The notes: a model not told the origin generated them from the letters alone. A stretch of 64,000 bases of DNA from Achromobacter spanius (GCF_003994415.1 NZ_CP034689.1:1426001-1490000); one strand, 5' to 3'. Positions 52,891 through 62,089 are shown, counted from the first letter of the stretch. Numbers and translations are program-made.

Positions 52891-52939
52891 TTGACGAAGC
52901 ACGCCAAATCATGGATTATCCAAGCTTATTCTTGGATAA
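52891..52939 (+). promoter_or_regulatory. Promoter and overlapping palindrome of pump 2 operon
   Basis: TTGACG (52891-52896), 17 bases, GATTAT (52914-52919) is a good promoter match. The palindrome TTATCCAAG (52916-52924), six bases, CTTGGATAA (52931-52939) has perfect nine-base arms, overlaps the -10 and ends 15 bases before the adaptor ATG. A regulator bound here would block transcription. Confidence 0.75.
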
Positions 52940-52954
52940 ATAAAAGAGAGAATC

Positions 52955-54070
52955 ATGAAGGCGAAATCCGGGGCATGGGCGGCAAGCGCCATCGTGCTGG
53001 TGTTGGCAGTGGCGGGCGGGCTGGCGTGGAAGTACGGCCAGGCTTCGCAGCAGGACGTATGGGCGATGGCGCCCGCCAAGGTGGCCGTGGCGCCCGCAGT
53101 GCAGGCGGCATTTCCCATGGGCTTGAGCGGAATCGGGTCATTGGAGGCCACACGCCAGGTGCAGGTGCCGGCGGAAGTGGACGGCCGCGTCACGCAGATT
53201 CTTTTCACGGCGGGCCAGCAGGTCAAGGCCGGCCAATTGCTGGTGCAGATGAACGATGCGCCCGAGCAAGGCGAACTGGCGCGCCTGCAAGCCCAGGCCC
53301 GCAATGCCCGCGCCTTGCTGGAACGCACGCGGCGCCTGTTGCCGCAACAGGCAGCCACGCGAGAACAGTTGGAGCAGGCGCAGGCGGACTACGACCAGGC
53401 TGCCGCCGACATCAAGCGGGTGCAGGCGCTGATCGAGCAAAAGCGCGTCAAGGCGCCGTTCGACGGCGTGCTGGGGGTGCGCCGCGTCAACCTGGGTCAA
53501 TTCACCCGGGCGGGCGACGCGCTGGTATCGCTGACGGACGCCTCTACCGTGTACGCCAACATCACCTTGCCCGAACAGGCGTTGGGCGTGGTGCGTACCG
53601 GGCAGCCGGTTTTGGTGACGGTGGACGCCCATGTCGGACGTGAATTCGCCGGCCAGGTGACGACGGTAGAGCCGCAAGTGGACGCGGGATCGCGCACGGT
53701 GCGGGTGCAGGCCACGTTGGCCAATGCCGACGGAGCGCTGGCGGCCGGCATGTTTGCGCATGGCCGCATCGGCCTGCCCGACCGCCCCAACGTGATCACC
53801 GTGCCCGAAACCGCCGTCAGCTACAGCGCCTATGGCGATTCCGTGTTCGTGCTGGCGCCCTCCAAGACCGGCCAGGAAGGCGCCGCCACCACCGTGCGGC
53901 AAGCCTACGTCAAGACCGCCGAGCGCGTGCGCGGCCGGGTGGTCGTGACCGACGGGCTGGAAGCGGGTGACCAGGTGGTGACGTCCGGCCAACTGCGCCT
54001 GCATAACGGCGCGGCGGTTGAAGTCATTTCCTCCGATACCGTGGCGCCATCCGTGGCGCAAGCTGATTGA
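52955..54070 (+). CDS. RND efflux membrane-fusion adaptor (pump 2)
   Basis: A 371-residue MexH/MdtA-type adaptor anchored by an N-terminal hydrophobic segment (about 8-24, no lipobox). Features: GIGSLEATRQVQVPAEVDGR, TAGQQVKAGQLLVQMNDAPE, the coiled hairpin RLQAQARNARALLERTRRLL, QKRVKAPFDGVLGVRRVNLG and barrel VTTVEPQVDAGSRTVRVQAT. AGAGAG precedes the ATG. It begins the operon adaptor, permease, channel, with the palindrome in its promoter. The permease gene starts 16 bases after this stop. Confidence 0.94.
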   Translation: MKAKSGAWAASAIVLVLAVAGGLAWKYGQASQQDVWAMAPAKVAVAPAVQAAFPMGLSGIGSLEATRQVQVPAEVDGRVTQILFTAGQQVKAGQLLVQMNDAPEQGELARLQAQARNARALLERTRRLLPQQAATREQLEQAQADYDQAAADIKRVQALIEQKRVKAPFDGVLGVRRVNLGQFTRAGDALVSLTDASTVYANITLPEQALGVVRTGQPVLVTVDAHVGREFAGQVTTVEPQVDAGSRTVRVQATLANADGALAAGMFAHGRIGLPDRPNVITVPETAVSYSAYGDSVFVLAPSKTGQEGAATTVRQAYVKTAERVRGRVVVTDGLEAGDQVVTSGQLRLHNGAAVEVISSDTVAPSVAQAD

Positions 54071-54086
54071 CGCGGCGGAGGCAAAC

Positions 54087-57000
54087 ATGACTTTCACCGA
54101 TCTCTTCGTGCGCCGGCCGGTGCTGGCCCTGGTGGTCAGCACCCTGATCCTGCTGCTGGGCATCAAGGCGCTAAGCGGTCTGCCGGTGCGGCAGTATCCG
54201 TTGACCGAAAGCACCACTATCACCATCACCACGCAATACCCGGGCGCATCGCCCGAGCTGATGCAGGGCTTTGTCACGCAACCCATTGCGCAATCCGTGG
54301 CCACGGTGGAAGGCATCGACTACCTGTCGTCGTCGTCCACTCAGGGCCGCAGCGTCATCACGGTGCGGATGAAGCTGAACGCCGATTCCAACAAGGCCAT
54401 GACCGAGGTCATGGCCAAGGTCAACGAGGTCAAATACCGGCTGCCGCAAGACGTCTACGACCCGGTGCTGGTCAAGTCCGCGGGCGAGGCGACCGCCGTG
54501 GCCTATGTGGGCTTTTCCAGCACCACGCTGTCGTTGGCGGCGCTGACCGATTATCTGTCGCGCGTGGTGCAGCCGCAGTTGTCGTCGATTGACGGCGTGG
54601 CCAGCGTGGAACTCTACGGCGGCCAAAAGCTGGCCATGCGCGTATGGCTGGACCCGAACCGCATGGCGGCTCGCGGCATTTCGGCGGGCGAACTGGCAGA
54701 GGCGCTGCGGGACAACAACGTGCAGGCGGCGCCGGGCCAGGCCAAGGGGCTGTATGTGGTGTCCAACATCCAGGTCAACACCGACCTGGTGAATGTGGCG
54801 GAATTCCGCGACCTGGTCGTCAAGCGCGACGGCGACGCATTGGTGCGGCTGGGCGATGTGGCCACGGTGGAACTGGGGGCGGCGTCCACCGATTCCAGCG
54901 GCCTGATGGACGGCGAACCGGCCGTCTACTTCGGCCTGAACGCCACGCCGGTCGGCAACCCGCTGGTTATCGTCAAGCGCTTGCAGGAGCTGCTGCCCAA
55001 CATCAAACAGAACCTGCCGCCGGGCACCAGCGTGCAGGTGCCCTTCGAGCTGGCGCGCTTCATCAGCGCGTCCATCGACGGCGTGATGCAGACCCTGTTG
55101 GAAGCGATTGCCATCGTGGTGGTGGTGATCTTCCTGTGCCTGGGTTCGTTGCGCGCGGTGCTGATTCCCGTCGTCACGATTCCGCTGTCCATGCTGGGCG
55201 GGGCGGCCATCATGGCGCTGTTCGGTTTCAGCGTGAACCTGTTGACGTTGTTGGCGATGGTGCTGGCCATCGGCCTGGTGGTGGATGACGCCATCGTGGT
55301 CGTGGAGAACGTGCATCGGCATATCGAAGAGGGCAAATCGCCCGTGCGGGCGGCGTTGATCGGCGCGCGTGAAGTGGCGGGGCCGGTCATCGCCATGACC
55401 ATCACGCTGGCCGCGGTGTATGCGCCCATCGGCCTGATGGGCGGGCTGACCGGGTCGCTCTTCAAGGAATTCGCCTTTACGCTGGCGGGTGCGGTGGTGG
55501 TGTCGGGCGTCATTGCGCTGACGCTGTCGCCCGTCATGAGTTCGTTTCTGCTGAACAGCCGTGTATCCGATGGCTGGATGGCGCGCCGCGCCGAGCATTT
55601 CTTTGGCCGCCTGGGCAACGCCTATGGCAGTGTGCTGGACGTGTCGCTGCGGCACCGCTGGGTGACGGGGCTGATCGCGGTGGCGGTGCTGATCAGTCTG
55701 CCGTTCCTGTACAACGCCGCGCAGCGCGAACTGGCGCCGGTGGAAGACCAGTCCACCGTGCTGACCGCGATCAAGTCGCCGCAGCAAGCCAATATCGATT
55801 ACGTGGAGAAGTTCGGCAAGAAGTGGGACGACGTCATGAGGACCGTGCCCGAGCAGAAGGGGCGCTGGCTGATCAACGGATCGGATGGCGTGTCCAACAG
55901 CATCGGCGGGGTCGACTTCGTGGACTGGCAAGACCGCAAGCGCAGCGCCGACGAGATCCAGGCGCACATGCAGTCATTGGCCAATCAGGTGGAAGGCAGC
56001 AACATCTTTGCGTTCCAGTTGCCGTCGTTGCCGGGATCCACCGGCGGCCTGCCGGTGCAGATGGTGCTGATGAGCGCGGCCGACTACCCGGTGGTCTACG
56101 AGGCCATGGAAGGCTTGAAGAAAGCCGCGCGCGAAAGCGGCCTGTTCATGGTGGTGGATAGCGACCTGGACTACAACAACCCGGTGGTGCAGTTGAAGGT
56201 GGACCGCGCCAAGGCCAACAGCCTGGGCGTCACCATGAAAGCCATCGGCGACACGCTGGCGGTGCTGGTGGGCGAAAACTACGTCAACCGCTTCGGCATG
56301 GACGGGCGTTCGTATGACGTCATTCCGCAAAGCCAGCGCGAACACCGCGTGTCGCCTGAAGCCTTGGCGCAATTCCACGTCAAGAGCGCCAGCGGCGCGC
56401 AGGTGCCGCTGTCCAACCTGGTGTCGGTGTCCATGGGCGTGGAACCCAATTCGCTGACCCAGTTCAACCAGCTGAATGCCGCCACCTTCCAGGCCATACC
56501 GATGCCCGGCGTCACCATGGGCGACGCGGTGAAGTTCCTGTCGGCACAAGCGCAGCGCCTGCCCGCCGGCTTCAGCTATGACTGGCAGTCGGATGCGCGC
56601 CAGTTCAGCCAGGAAGGCTCGGCACTGATGATCACCTTCCTCTTCGCCATCATCGTCATCTATCTGGTGCTGGCCGCGCAGTACGAAAGCTTGCGCGACC
56701 CGTTCATCATTCTGGTCAGCGTGCCCATGTCGATTTGCGGCGCGCTGATTCCGCTGGCGCTGGGCATGGCCACCATCAACATCTATACGCAGATCGGCCT
56801 GGTGACGTTGATCGGCTTGATCAGCAAGCACGGCATCCTGATGGTGGAGTTCGCCAACGAAATGCAGCTCAGCCACGGGCTGGACCGGCGCGCGGCGATG
56901 GAGCAGGCCGCCCGCATCCGGCTGCGTCCCATCTTGATGACGACGGCCGCGATGGTGATGGGGCTGATCCCCCTGCTGTTCGCCACGGGGGCCGGCGCGC

Positions 57001-57188
57001 ACAGCCGCTATAGCCTGGGCCTGGTGATCGTGGTGGGGCTGTTGGTGGGCACGCTGTTCACACTGTTTGTGCTGCCCACCGTATACACGGTGTTCGCGCG
57101 CGACCACCGGGCCGCCAACGACACGCCGCGCGCCCGCGAATTGTTGGCGGCGCAGGCGGAAGACGCCCGCCCGGCGACCACGCATTAA
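54087..57188 (+). CDS. RND multidrug efflux permease (pump 2)
   Basis: A 1033-residue inner-membrane proton antiporter of the HAE1 group (MexI/MdtB/C-like). It opens MTFTDLFVRRPVLALVVSTL with the usual RPV motif. TM4 shows LAIGLVVDDAIVVVENVHRH with both aspartates, and TM10 GLISKHGILMVEFANEMQ keeps the lysine. The second half carries DRRAAMEQAARIRLRPILMT before TM11. The start at 54087 was chosen because it is the family N-terminus. Substrates cannot be predicted, but the group exports dyes, phenazines or quorum-sensing molecules. Confidence 0.95.
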   Translation: MTFTDLFVRRPVLALVVSTLILLLGIKALSGLPVRQYPLTESTTITITTQYPGASPELMQGFVTQPIAQSVATVEGIDYLSSSSTQGRSVITVRMKLNADSNKAMTEVMAKVNEVKYRLPQDVYDPVLVKSAGEATAVAYVGFSSTTLSLAALTDYLSRVVQPQLSSIDGVASVELYGGQKLAMRVWLDPNRMAARGISAGELAEALRDNNVQAAPGQAKGLYVVSNIQVNTDLVNVAEFRDLVVKRDGDALVRLGDVATVELGAASTDSSGLMDGEPAVYFGLNATPVGNPLVIVKRLQELLPNIKQNLPPGTSVQVPFELARFISASIDGVMQTLLEAIAIVVVVIFLCLGSLRAVLIPVVTIPLSMLGGAAIMALFGFSVNLLTLLAMVLAIGLVVDDAIVVVENVHRHIEEGKSPVRAALIGAREVAGPVIAMTITLAAVYAPIGLMGGLTGSLFKEFAFTLAGAVVVSGVIALTLSPVMSSFLLNSRVSDGWMARRAEHFFGRLGNAYGSVLDVSLRHRWVTGLIAVAVLISLPFLYNAAQRELAPVEDQSTVLTAIKSPQQANIDYVEKFGKKWDDVMRTVPEQKGRWLINGSDGVSNSIGGVDFVDWQDRKRSADEIQAHMQSLANQVEGSNIFAFQLPSLPGSTGGLPVQMVLMSAADYPVVYEAMEGLKKAARESGLFMVVDSDLDYNNPVVQLKVDRAKANSLGVTMKAIGDTLAVLVGENYVNRFGMDGRSYDVIPQSQREHRVSPEALAQFHVKSASGAQVPLSNLVSVSMGVEPNSLTQFNQLNAATFQAIPMPGVTMGDAVKFLSAQAQRLPAGFSYDWQSDARQFSQEGSALMITFLFAIIVIYLVLAAQYESLRDPFIILVSVPMSICGALIPLALGMATINIYTQIGLVTLIGLISKHGILMVEFANEMQLSHGLDRRAAMEQAARIRLRPILMTTAAMVMGLIPLLFATGAGAHSRYSLGLVIVVGLLVGTLFTLFVLPTVYTVFARDHRAANDTPRARELLAAQAEDARPATTH

Positions 57189-57198
57189 GGATGCAAGC

Positions 57199-58650
57199 AT
57201 GACTCATATTCTTAGCCCCTATCGCCTGCGCCGCATGGCGGCCGGTTTGCTGGCCACGTTGGCGCTGGCGGGCTGCGCTGTTGGCCCTGACTACCAGGCG
57301 CCACAAGCGGCGCCCGTGGTGCTGGCCAGCCCCGAACAAGCGCTGTTTTCGGCCGCGCAACTGCAACGAGACTGGTGGAAGCAATTGCAAGACCCCCAGT
57401 TGGACCGGCTGGTGGATCTGGCGTTGAGCCGCAACCACGACATCCGCATCGCCCAGGCCCGTCTGGCGGAATCCCGCGCGGTGCTGGATGAAAAGGAACT
57501 GGACCGCTTGCCCGCCGTAACACTGAACGGTGGCTACGAACGCAGCCTGTCGCAAGCCAATGCCGGCACGGCCGGCCAGCGCAATCTGGCCCAAAGCTAC
57601 CGGGCGGGCTTTGACGCCACCTGGGAGCTGGACCTGTTTGGCCGGCTGCAACACGCGGCGCAAGGCGCGGCGGCGCGCAGCGAAGGGCAAGCGGCGGACC
57701 TGGCCCAGACGCGCATCGTGGTGGCGGCGGAAGTCGCCCGCAATTATTTCGAACTGCGTGGCGCCGAGCAGCGCCTGGCCGTGGCGCAGGCAAATCTGGA
57801 CAGCCAGCGCGACAGCCTCCGCGTGACGCAGGCTTTGGTTGCGGCGGGCCGTGGTGACGAAGGCGACCTGGCCAGCGCGCGCGCCGAACTGGAAACCGTG
57901 CAAGCCAGCGTACCGCTGCAGGTGACGGCCCAGCGGTTGGCGCGCTACCGGCTGGCGGTGCTGGCGGGGCTGCGGCCGGTGGAGCTGGCTGATCTGGACG
58001 CGGGCAAGCCGCTGGCGCCCTTGGCTACCCGCCTGCCGATTGGCGACGTGGCGGCATTGCTGTCGCGACGGCCAGACGTGGCCGCGGCCGAGCGCAACAT
58101 GGCGGCCGCCAACGCGGACGTGGGCGTGGCCACCGCCGAGCTTTATCCGCGCATCGATCTGGGCGGCTTCCTGGGCTTTGTCGCGTTGCGCGGGGCCGAC
58201 TTCGGGTCTGCCTCAAGCCGGGCGTTCAATGTGACGTCGGGTCTGAGCTGGCCTGCCCTGCATCTGCCTACCGCGCTGGCCCGCAAGCGCGCGGCGGTTG
58301 CGCGGTCGGCAGGCGTGGTGGCGCGCTACGAGCAGACGGTGCTGCGGGCGGTGGAAGAACTGGAGTCGGCACTGACTGAATTCGGCCAGACACAGCAGCG
58401 CCTGGGCAACCTGGCGCAGGCGGCGGCCTATAGCAGCCGCGCGGCCGAGCTTGCGCAACTGCGCTATCGCGAGGGCAGCGCGCCGTATTTGACGGTGCTG
58501 GACGCGCAGCGTACGCTTTTGCGCGCCCAGGACGCCGTGGCGGTGGCCGAAACCGAGTCCTATACCCGCCTGGTTGCGCTGTATAAGGCCGTGGGCGGAG
58601 GCTGGCAGGCGCCAGGCCAAGCGGAATCGGCTGAGATCATGGCACCATAG
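57199..58650 (+). CDS. RND efflux outer-membrane lipoprotein (pump 2)
   Basis: A 483-residue NodT/OprM-type channel with lipobox LAGC (Cys26) and mature start CAVGPDYQAPQ. Features: RDWWKQLQDPQLDRLVDLAL, HDIRIAQARLAESRAVLDEK, ATWELDLFGRLQHAAQGAAA and GEGSAPYLTVLDAQRTLL-like RYREGSAPYLTVLDAQRTLL. ATG 57199 gives the lipoprotein leader and is ten bases after the permease stop. It is the last pump gene; a regulator gene follows 29 bases later and may share the transcript. Confidence 0.94.
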   Translation: MTHILSPYRLRRMAAGLLATLALAGCAVGPDYQAPQAAPVVLASPEQALFSAAQLQRDWWKQLQDPQLDRLVDLALSRNHDIRIAQARLAESRAVLDEKELDRLPAVTLNGGYERSLSQANAGTAGQRNLAQSYRAGFDATWELDLFGRLQHAAQGAAARSEGQAADLAQTRIVVAAEVARNYFELRGAEQRLAVAQANLDSQRDSLRVTQALVAAGRGDEGDLASARAELETVQASVPLQVTAQRLARYRLAVLAGLRPVELADLDAGKPLAPLATRLPIGDVAALLSRRPDVAAAERNMAAANADVGVATAELYPRIDLGGFLGFVALRGADFGSASSRAFNVTSGLSWPALHLPTALARKRAAVARSAGVVARYEQTVLRAVEELESALTEFGQTQQRLGNLAQAAAYSSRAAELAQLRYREGSAPYLTVLDAQRTLLRAQDAVAVAETESYTRLVALYKAVGGGWQAPGQAESAEIMAP

Positions 58651-58679
58651 GAACCCTTGCCCGGAGTATCGATATCGTC

Positions 58680-59336
58680 ATGTCTGACAGTCCGTCCCAC
58701 CCCGTCACCTGGATGCCGCATCAGCCGGCGGATCGCGTGCTGATGATCTTGAAGACGCGCGGCCCGCAGTCCACCGCGGTCATCGCGAAGGCCATGGACG
58801 TGACCGGCGAGGCCGTGCGCCAGCAGATGACGCGCCTGCATGCCGACGGGTTGGTCGATTCCGAAAGCCACAGCGCCGGGCGCGGCCGGCCCACCCAGAT
58901 CTGGTTTTTGACCGAGGCCGGTCATGCCCGCTTTCCCGACACGCATGCTGAAATGACCGTGCAGATGATCGGCGCGGTGCGTCAGGTGTTTGGCGACGAG
59001 GGGGTGGAAAAGCTGATCCAGGCGCGCGAGGGCGCCATGCTGGACGGCTATCGCAAGGCGATGGCGGGGGCAACGGATTTGCAGGCCCGCTTGGAACGCC
59101 TGGTGCAGGTGAGGTCAGCCGAAGGTTATATGGCGGAATTGCGTGCTGACGGTGACGGCTTTTTGTTTATCGAAAACCACTGTCCCATATGTTCGGCGGC
59201 CAAAGCCTGTATGGGGTTTTGCCGGAGCGAGCTGGACCTGTTCCGCAAGGTGTTGGGGGCGGGGGTGAGGGTAGAGCGCGAAGAGCATATTCTTAGCGGG
59301 GCGCGGCGGTGTGCGTATCGGGTGGGGGCTGATTGA
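58680..59336 (+). CDS. SufR-like HTH regulator with C-terminal cysteine cluster
   Basis: A 218-residue transcription factor. The N-terminal winged helix (VLMILKTRGPQSTAVIAKAM, VTGEAVRQQMTRLHADGLVD, residues about 20-60) matches the DeoR/ArsR-like SufR group (COG2345). Four cysteines follow as C-x2-C-x5-C-x3-C (168, 171, 177, 181) in HCPICSAAKACMGFC, with another near residue 211, a set that in SufR relatives coordinates a redox-active iron-sulfur cluster. Placement 29 bases after the efflux channel gene suggests it regulates pump 2 in response to oxidative, iron or metabolite stress. Its stop codon lies in a dispersed repeat. Confidence 0.88.
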   Translation: MSDSPSHPVTWMPHQPADRVLMILKTRGPQSTAVIAKAMDVTGEAVRQQMTRLHADGLVDSESHSAGRGRPTQIWFLTEAGHARFPDTHAEMTVQMIGAVRQVFGDEGVEKLIQAREGAMLDGYRKAMAGATDLQARLERLVQVRSAEGYMAELRADGDGFLFIENHCPICSAAKACMGFCRSELDLFRKVLGAGVRVEREEHILSGARRCAYRVGAD

Positions 59337-59400
59337 TGGGTTGCGCGCGATGGGCAGTAGGGTATTTGTGTCGGGCGGGGCGCGCTTCACCCATCCTACG
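59334..59400. repeat. Half-copy of the inverted-repeat element
   Basis: TGATGGGTTGCGCGCG (59334-59349) and the outer-arm sequence ending CTTCACCCATCCTACG (59380-59400) match the inner and outer right arms of the element at 20232-20415 in the same order. The left half is missing. The TGA stop of the SufR-like gene is part of the repeat. Confidence 0.82.
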
Positions 59401-59410
59401 CGGGCTTAGG

Positions 59411-59479
59411 CGTTGCCCATGCCGCTGAACAAGCGTTACCCATGTGTCCGAACGGGCGTTACCCATGTCCCCGAACAGG
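59411..59479 (+). repeat. Three tandem 23-bp CGTTACCCATGT repeats
   Basis: Units start at 59411, 59434 and 59457, each 23 bases, with core CGTTACCCATG and CCGAAC near the end; the first is most diverged (CGTTGCCCATGCCGCTGAAC). Such short, regularly spaced repeats are typical of transposase-binding ends of IS21/IS481-type elements or of multi-site operators. No transposase gene is near. Confidence 0.8.
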
Positions 59480-59534
59480 TTTCGTGTCGGTTCCCGATCC
59501 ATGCGGCGTCGTACATCCTATTTGACGTTTGCGT

Positions 59535-60431
59535 ATGACTCTCAAGCAACTTGAAGCGTTTTACTGGGCGGCTACCTGTGCCAGCTTTGCTGTGGCGGCT
59601 GAGCGCCTGCACCTGTCGGTGTCGTCGCTGTCCAAGCGCATCACCGAACTTGAGGAGGCGCTGGGCCAGTCGCTGTTTGATCGCAGCGGGCACAAGGCCG
59701 TGCTGACCGACGCCGGGCAGCGACTGGTGCCGCAGGCGCGTGAGTTGTTGGCGGCGGCGGACCAGGTGCGCGCGTCCATGGCTGAAACGCCGGGCTTGCG
59801 TGGCCGCTGTCGCTTCGGCGTGGGCGAACTGACCGCGTTGACCTGGCTGCCACGGCTGATCGGTGTGGTGCGCGCGGCGTATCCCGACCTGGTTCTGGAG
59901 CCGTATGTGGACATCGGCCAGGTGCTGGAACAGCGGGTGGCCGACGGTGAACTGGATTTTGCTGTCATCGCGGGCAGATCCTCGCGTGCGAATATCTCTT
60001 CCACGCCGATTGGCGAGGCCCGCTTTGCGTGGGCCGCGGCGCCCGCCGTGCTGGACGGTGAAACCCGCATGACCCCGGCCTTGCTGGCCCGCTTGCCGTT
60101 GGTGATGCTGCCGGCGGGTGCGGGCACGACCCGCATCATTGACGATTGGCTGGCGGGGCGCGAGGCGGTGGGCGAACGCCTCTGCTGCAACAACTGGGGC
60201 GCCATCGTCGGCCTGCTGATCGAGGGCACGGGCGTTGGGTTGATACCGGAGCACTGGGCCCGCGCGCTGCAAGCCGAAGGCAGCCTGCGCCTGCTGCAAG
60301 GCGACCCCGAACCCGCCGCCTTGCCCTATGCGTTCCAGCAGCGTCGCGATGATGCCCGCCCACTGGTCGCCCGTCTGCGTGAATCGGTGGCGGCGGCCGT
60401 GGACTTTTCCGCGCCTTGCCGCTTGCCCTGA
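59535..60431 (+). CDS. LysR-family transcriptional regulator
   Basis: A 298-residue regulator with the N-terminal helix-turn-helix LKQLEAFYWAATCASFAVAA, ERLHLSVSSLSKRITELEEA (residues 3-42), then a periplasmic-binding-protein-like effector domain (LRGRCRFGVGELTALTWLPR, DLVLEPYVDIGQVLEQRVAD, LDFAVIAGRS). ATG 59535 is preferred over the in-frame TTG at 59529. It precedes, on the same strand, a peptide-binding protein gene and a gamma-glutamyltransferase-type gene and probably controls them. The tandem 23-bp repeats lie in its upstream region. Confidence 0.9.
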   Translation: MTLKQLEAFYWAATCASFAVAAERLHLSVSSLSKRITELEEALGQSLFDRSGHKAVLTDAGQRLVPQARELLAAADQVRASMAETPGLRGRCRFGVGELTALTWLPRLIGVVRAAYPDLVLEPYVDIGQVLEQRVADGELDFAVIAGRSSRANISSTPIGEARFAWAAAPAVLDGETRMTPALLARLPLVMLPAGAGTTRIIDDWLAGREAVGERLCCNNWGAIVGLLIEGTGVGLIPEHWARALQAEGSLRLLQGDPEPAALPYAFQQRRDDARPLVARLRESVAAAVDFSAPCRLP

Positions 60432-60570
60432 CCCTGCCGCCCAGCTTGCGCGGCAGGCGTCCGCAAGGCGGCCGATCCCTGCCTGCGTGCCGGGGCCAGG
60501 CCCGCGCCCTCTATACAATCGCCGCGCGCCTGGCGCAGAATCCAACAAGATGCATCGACGGAGATCTTTC

Positions 60571-62073
60571 ATGCGTAAACTTTGCCTCGCCATGGCCATG
60601 GCGGGAATGCTGGCTAGCGGCCTGGCGCAAGCCCAGTCCACCCTTCGTATCGGTTTGCAGGACGATCCGGACGTGCTGGACCCGGCGCGCGCGCGCACGT
60701 TCGTGGGCCGCATCGTGTTCGCCTCGCTGTGCGACAAGCTGGTTGATATCTCGCCCGATCTGAAGTTCGTGCCGCAGTTGGCGCAGTCCTGGACGATCGG
60801 CCCCGACAATAAAACCCTGACGTTCAAGCTGCGCACCGACGCGGTCTTCCATGACGGCACGCCGGTCAACGCCGCCGCGGTCAAGGCCAATCTGGATCGC
60901 GCCCGCACGCTGCCCGACAGCAACCGCAAGAGCGAGCTTGCCACCGTGGCCAGCGTCGACGCGCCCGACGAGCACACCGTTGTGCTGAACCTGTCGCAAC
61001 CCGACGCCTCGCTGCTGTCGCAGTTGTCCGACCGCGCCGGCATGATGATGTCGCCCGCCAGCTTCGACAAGGATCCGGGCGGCAAGCCGGTGTGCTCGGG
61101 CCCGTACCAGTTCAAGGAGCGCGTGCAGAACGACCGCATCGTGCTTGAGAAATTTCCCAAGTATTGGGACGCCGCCAACTACCATTTCGATCGGCTTATC
61201 TTCACGCCGATTCCCGACACCACCGTGCGCCTGAACAACCTGCGCGCGGGTGATCTGGACATCATCGAGCGTGTGGCGCCCAGCGACGCCAAGGCGGTGA
61301 AGGATGACGGCAACCTGCGCCTGGCGCCCGTGACCGGCCTGGGCTTCCAGTCGATCTCGATCAATCTGGGCAACGGCGCGCGCGCCGACAACCCGCTGGC
61401 CAAGGACAAGCGCGTGCGTCAGGCGCTGGACCTGGCGATTGACCGCGATGTGCTGAACCAGGTCATCGGTGAAGGCATGTTCCAGCCCGCCTACCAGCCG
61501 TTCCCGCCCGCCAGCTTTGCCTACAACACCGCGTTCGAACACAAGGGCCGCGACCCGAAGAAGGCGCAGGCGCTGCTGAAAGAAGCCGGTTTTGACCGCG
61601 TGAAGTTCGAGATCACCTTCGGCAACAACACCACCATGCAGCAGGTGTTCGAGCTGGTGCAGGCGATGGGTTCCGAAGCCGGCTTTGACATCACGCTGCG
61701 TCCGGTGGAATTCGCATCGCTGCAATCCTCGCTGGCGCGTGGCGATTTCCAGGTGGGCCAGAGCGGCTGGTCGGGCCGGGTGGATCCCAGCGGCAATATC
61801 CATCAGTACCTCAGTTGCAAGGGCAATTTGAACGACGGCAAGTTCTGCGACGCCGGCGTGGACAAGCTGCTGAACGACGCGCGCGCCGAAGCCGACACGG
61901 TCAAGCGCCGCGCGCTGTACGACCAGGTGCTGACCAGCATGCAGGACCAGCGCCCCATCATCTATTTGTTCTACCTGCCGTGGACCTTCGGCGTGCAGAA
62001 GAAGGTGGAGGGCTTCGTGCCTTACCCTGACGGCCTGATCCGCCTGAAGGGCGTGACCATCGCCAAGAAGTAA
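60571..62073 (+). CDS. Peptide-type ABC substrate-binding protein (DppA/GsiB-like)
   Basis: A 500-residue periplasmic binding protein of the SBP_bac_5 family with a signal peptide ending GLAQA. Mature start QSTLRIGLQDDPDVLDPARA, then FVPQLAQSWTIGPDNKTLTF and LRTDAVFHDGTPVNAAAVKA, the family signature. Mid-region GFQSISINLGNGARADNPLA and KRVRQALDLAIDRDVLNQVI. It would deliver di/tripeptides, glutathione-like molecules or nickel chelates to an ABC permease that is not in this window. The following gamma-glutamyltransferase homologue makes a glutathione-type substrate plausible. CGGAGA precedes ATG 60571; a terminator lies after the stop. Confidence 0.93.
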   Translation: MRKLCLAMAMAGMLASGLAQAQSTLRIGLQDDPDVLDPARARTFVGRIVFASLCDKLVDISPDLKFVPQLAQSWTIGPDNKTLTFKLRTDAVFHDGTPVNAAAVKANLDRARTLPDSNRKSELATVASVDAPDEHTVVLNLSQPDASLLSQLSDRAGMMMSPASFDKDPGGKPVCSGPYQFKERVQNDRIVLEKFPKYWDAANYHFDRLIFTPIPDTTVRLNNLRAGDLDIIERVAPSDAKAVKDDGNLRLAPVTGLGFQSISINLGNGARADNPLAKDKRVRQALDLAIDRDVLNQVIGEGMFQPAYQPFPPASFAYNTAFEHKGRDPKKAQALLKEAGFDRVKFEITFGNNTTMQQVFELVQAMGSEAGFDITLRPVEFASLQSSLARGDFQVGQSGWSGRVDPSGNIHQYLSCKGNLNDGKFCDAGVDKLLNDARAEADTVKRRALYDQVLTSMQDQRPIIYLFYLPWTFGVQKKVEGFVPYPDGLIRLKGVTIAKK

Positions 62074-62089
62074 GTTGGGCGACCAACGA

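Noticed and set aside
54171..55967. A 598-codon minus-strand frame inside the pump 2 permease gene
   Set aside because: Antisense to conserved RND helices and His/Gln/Arg-rich; no start signal.
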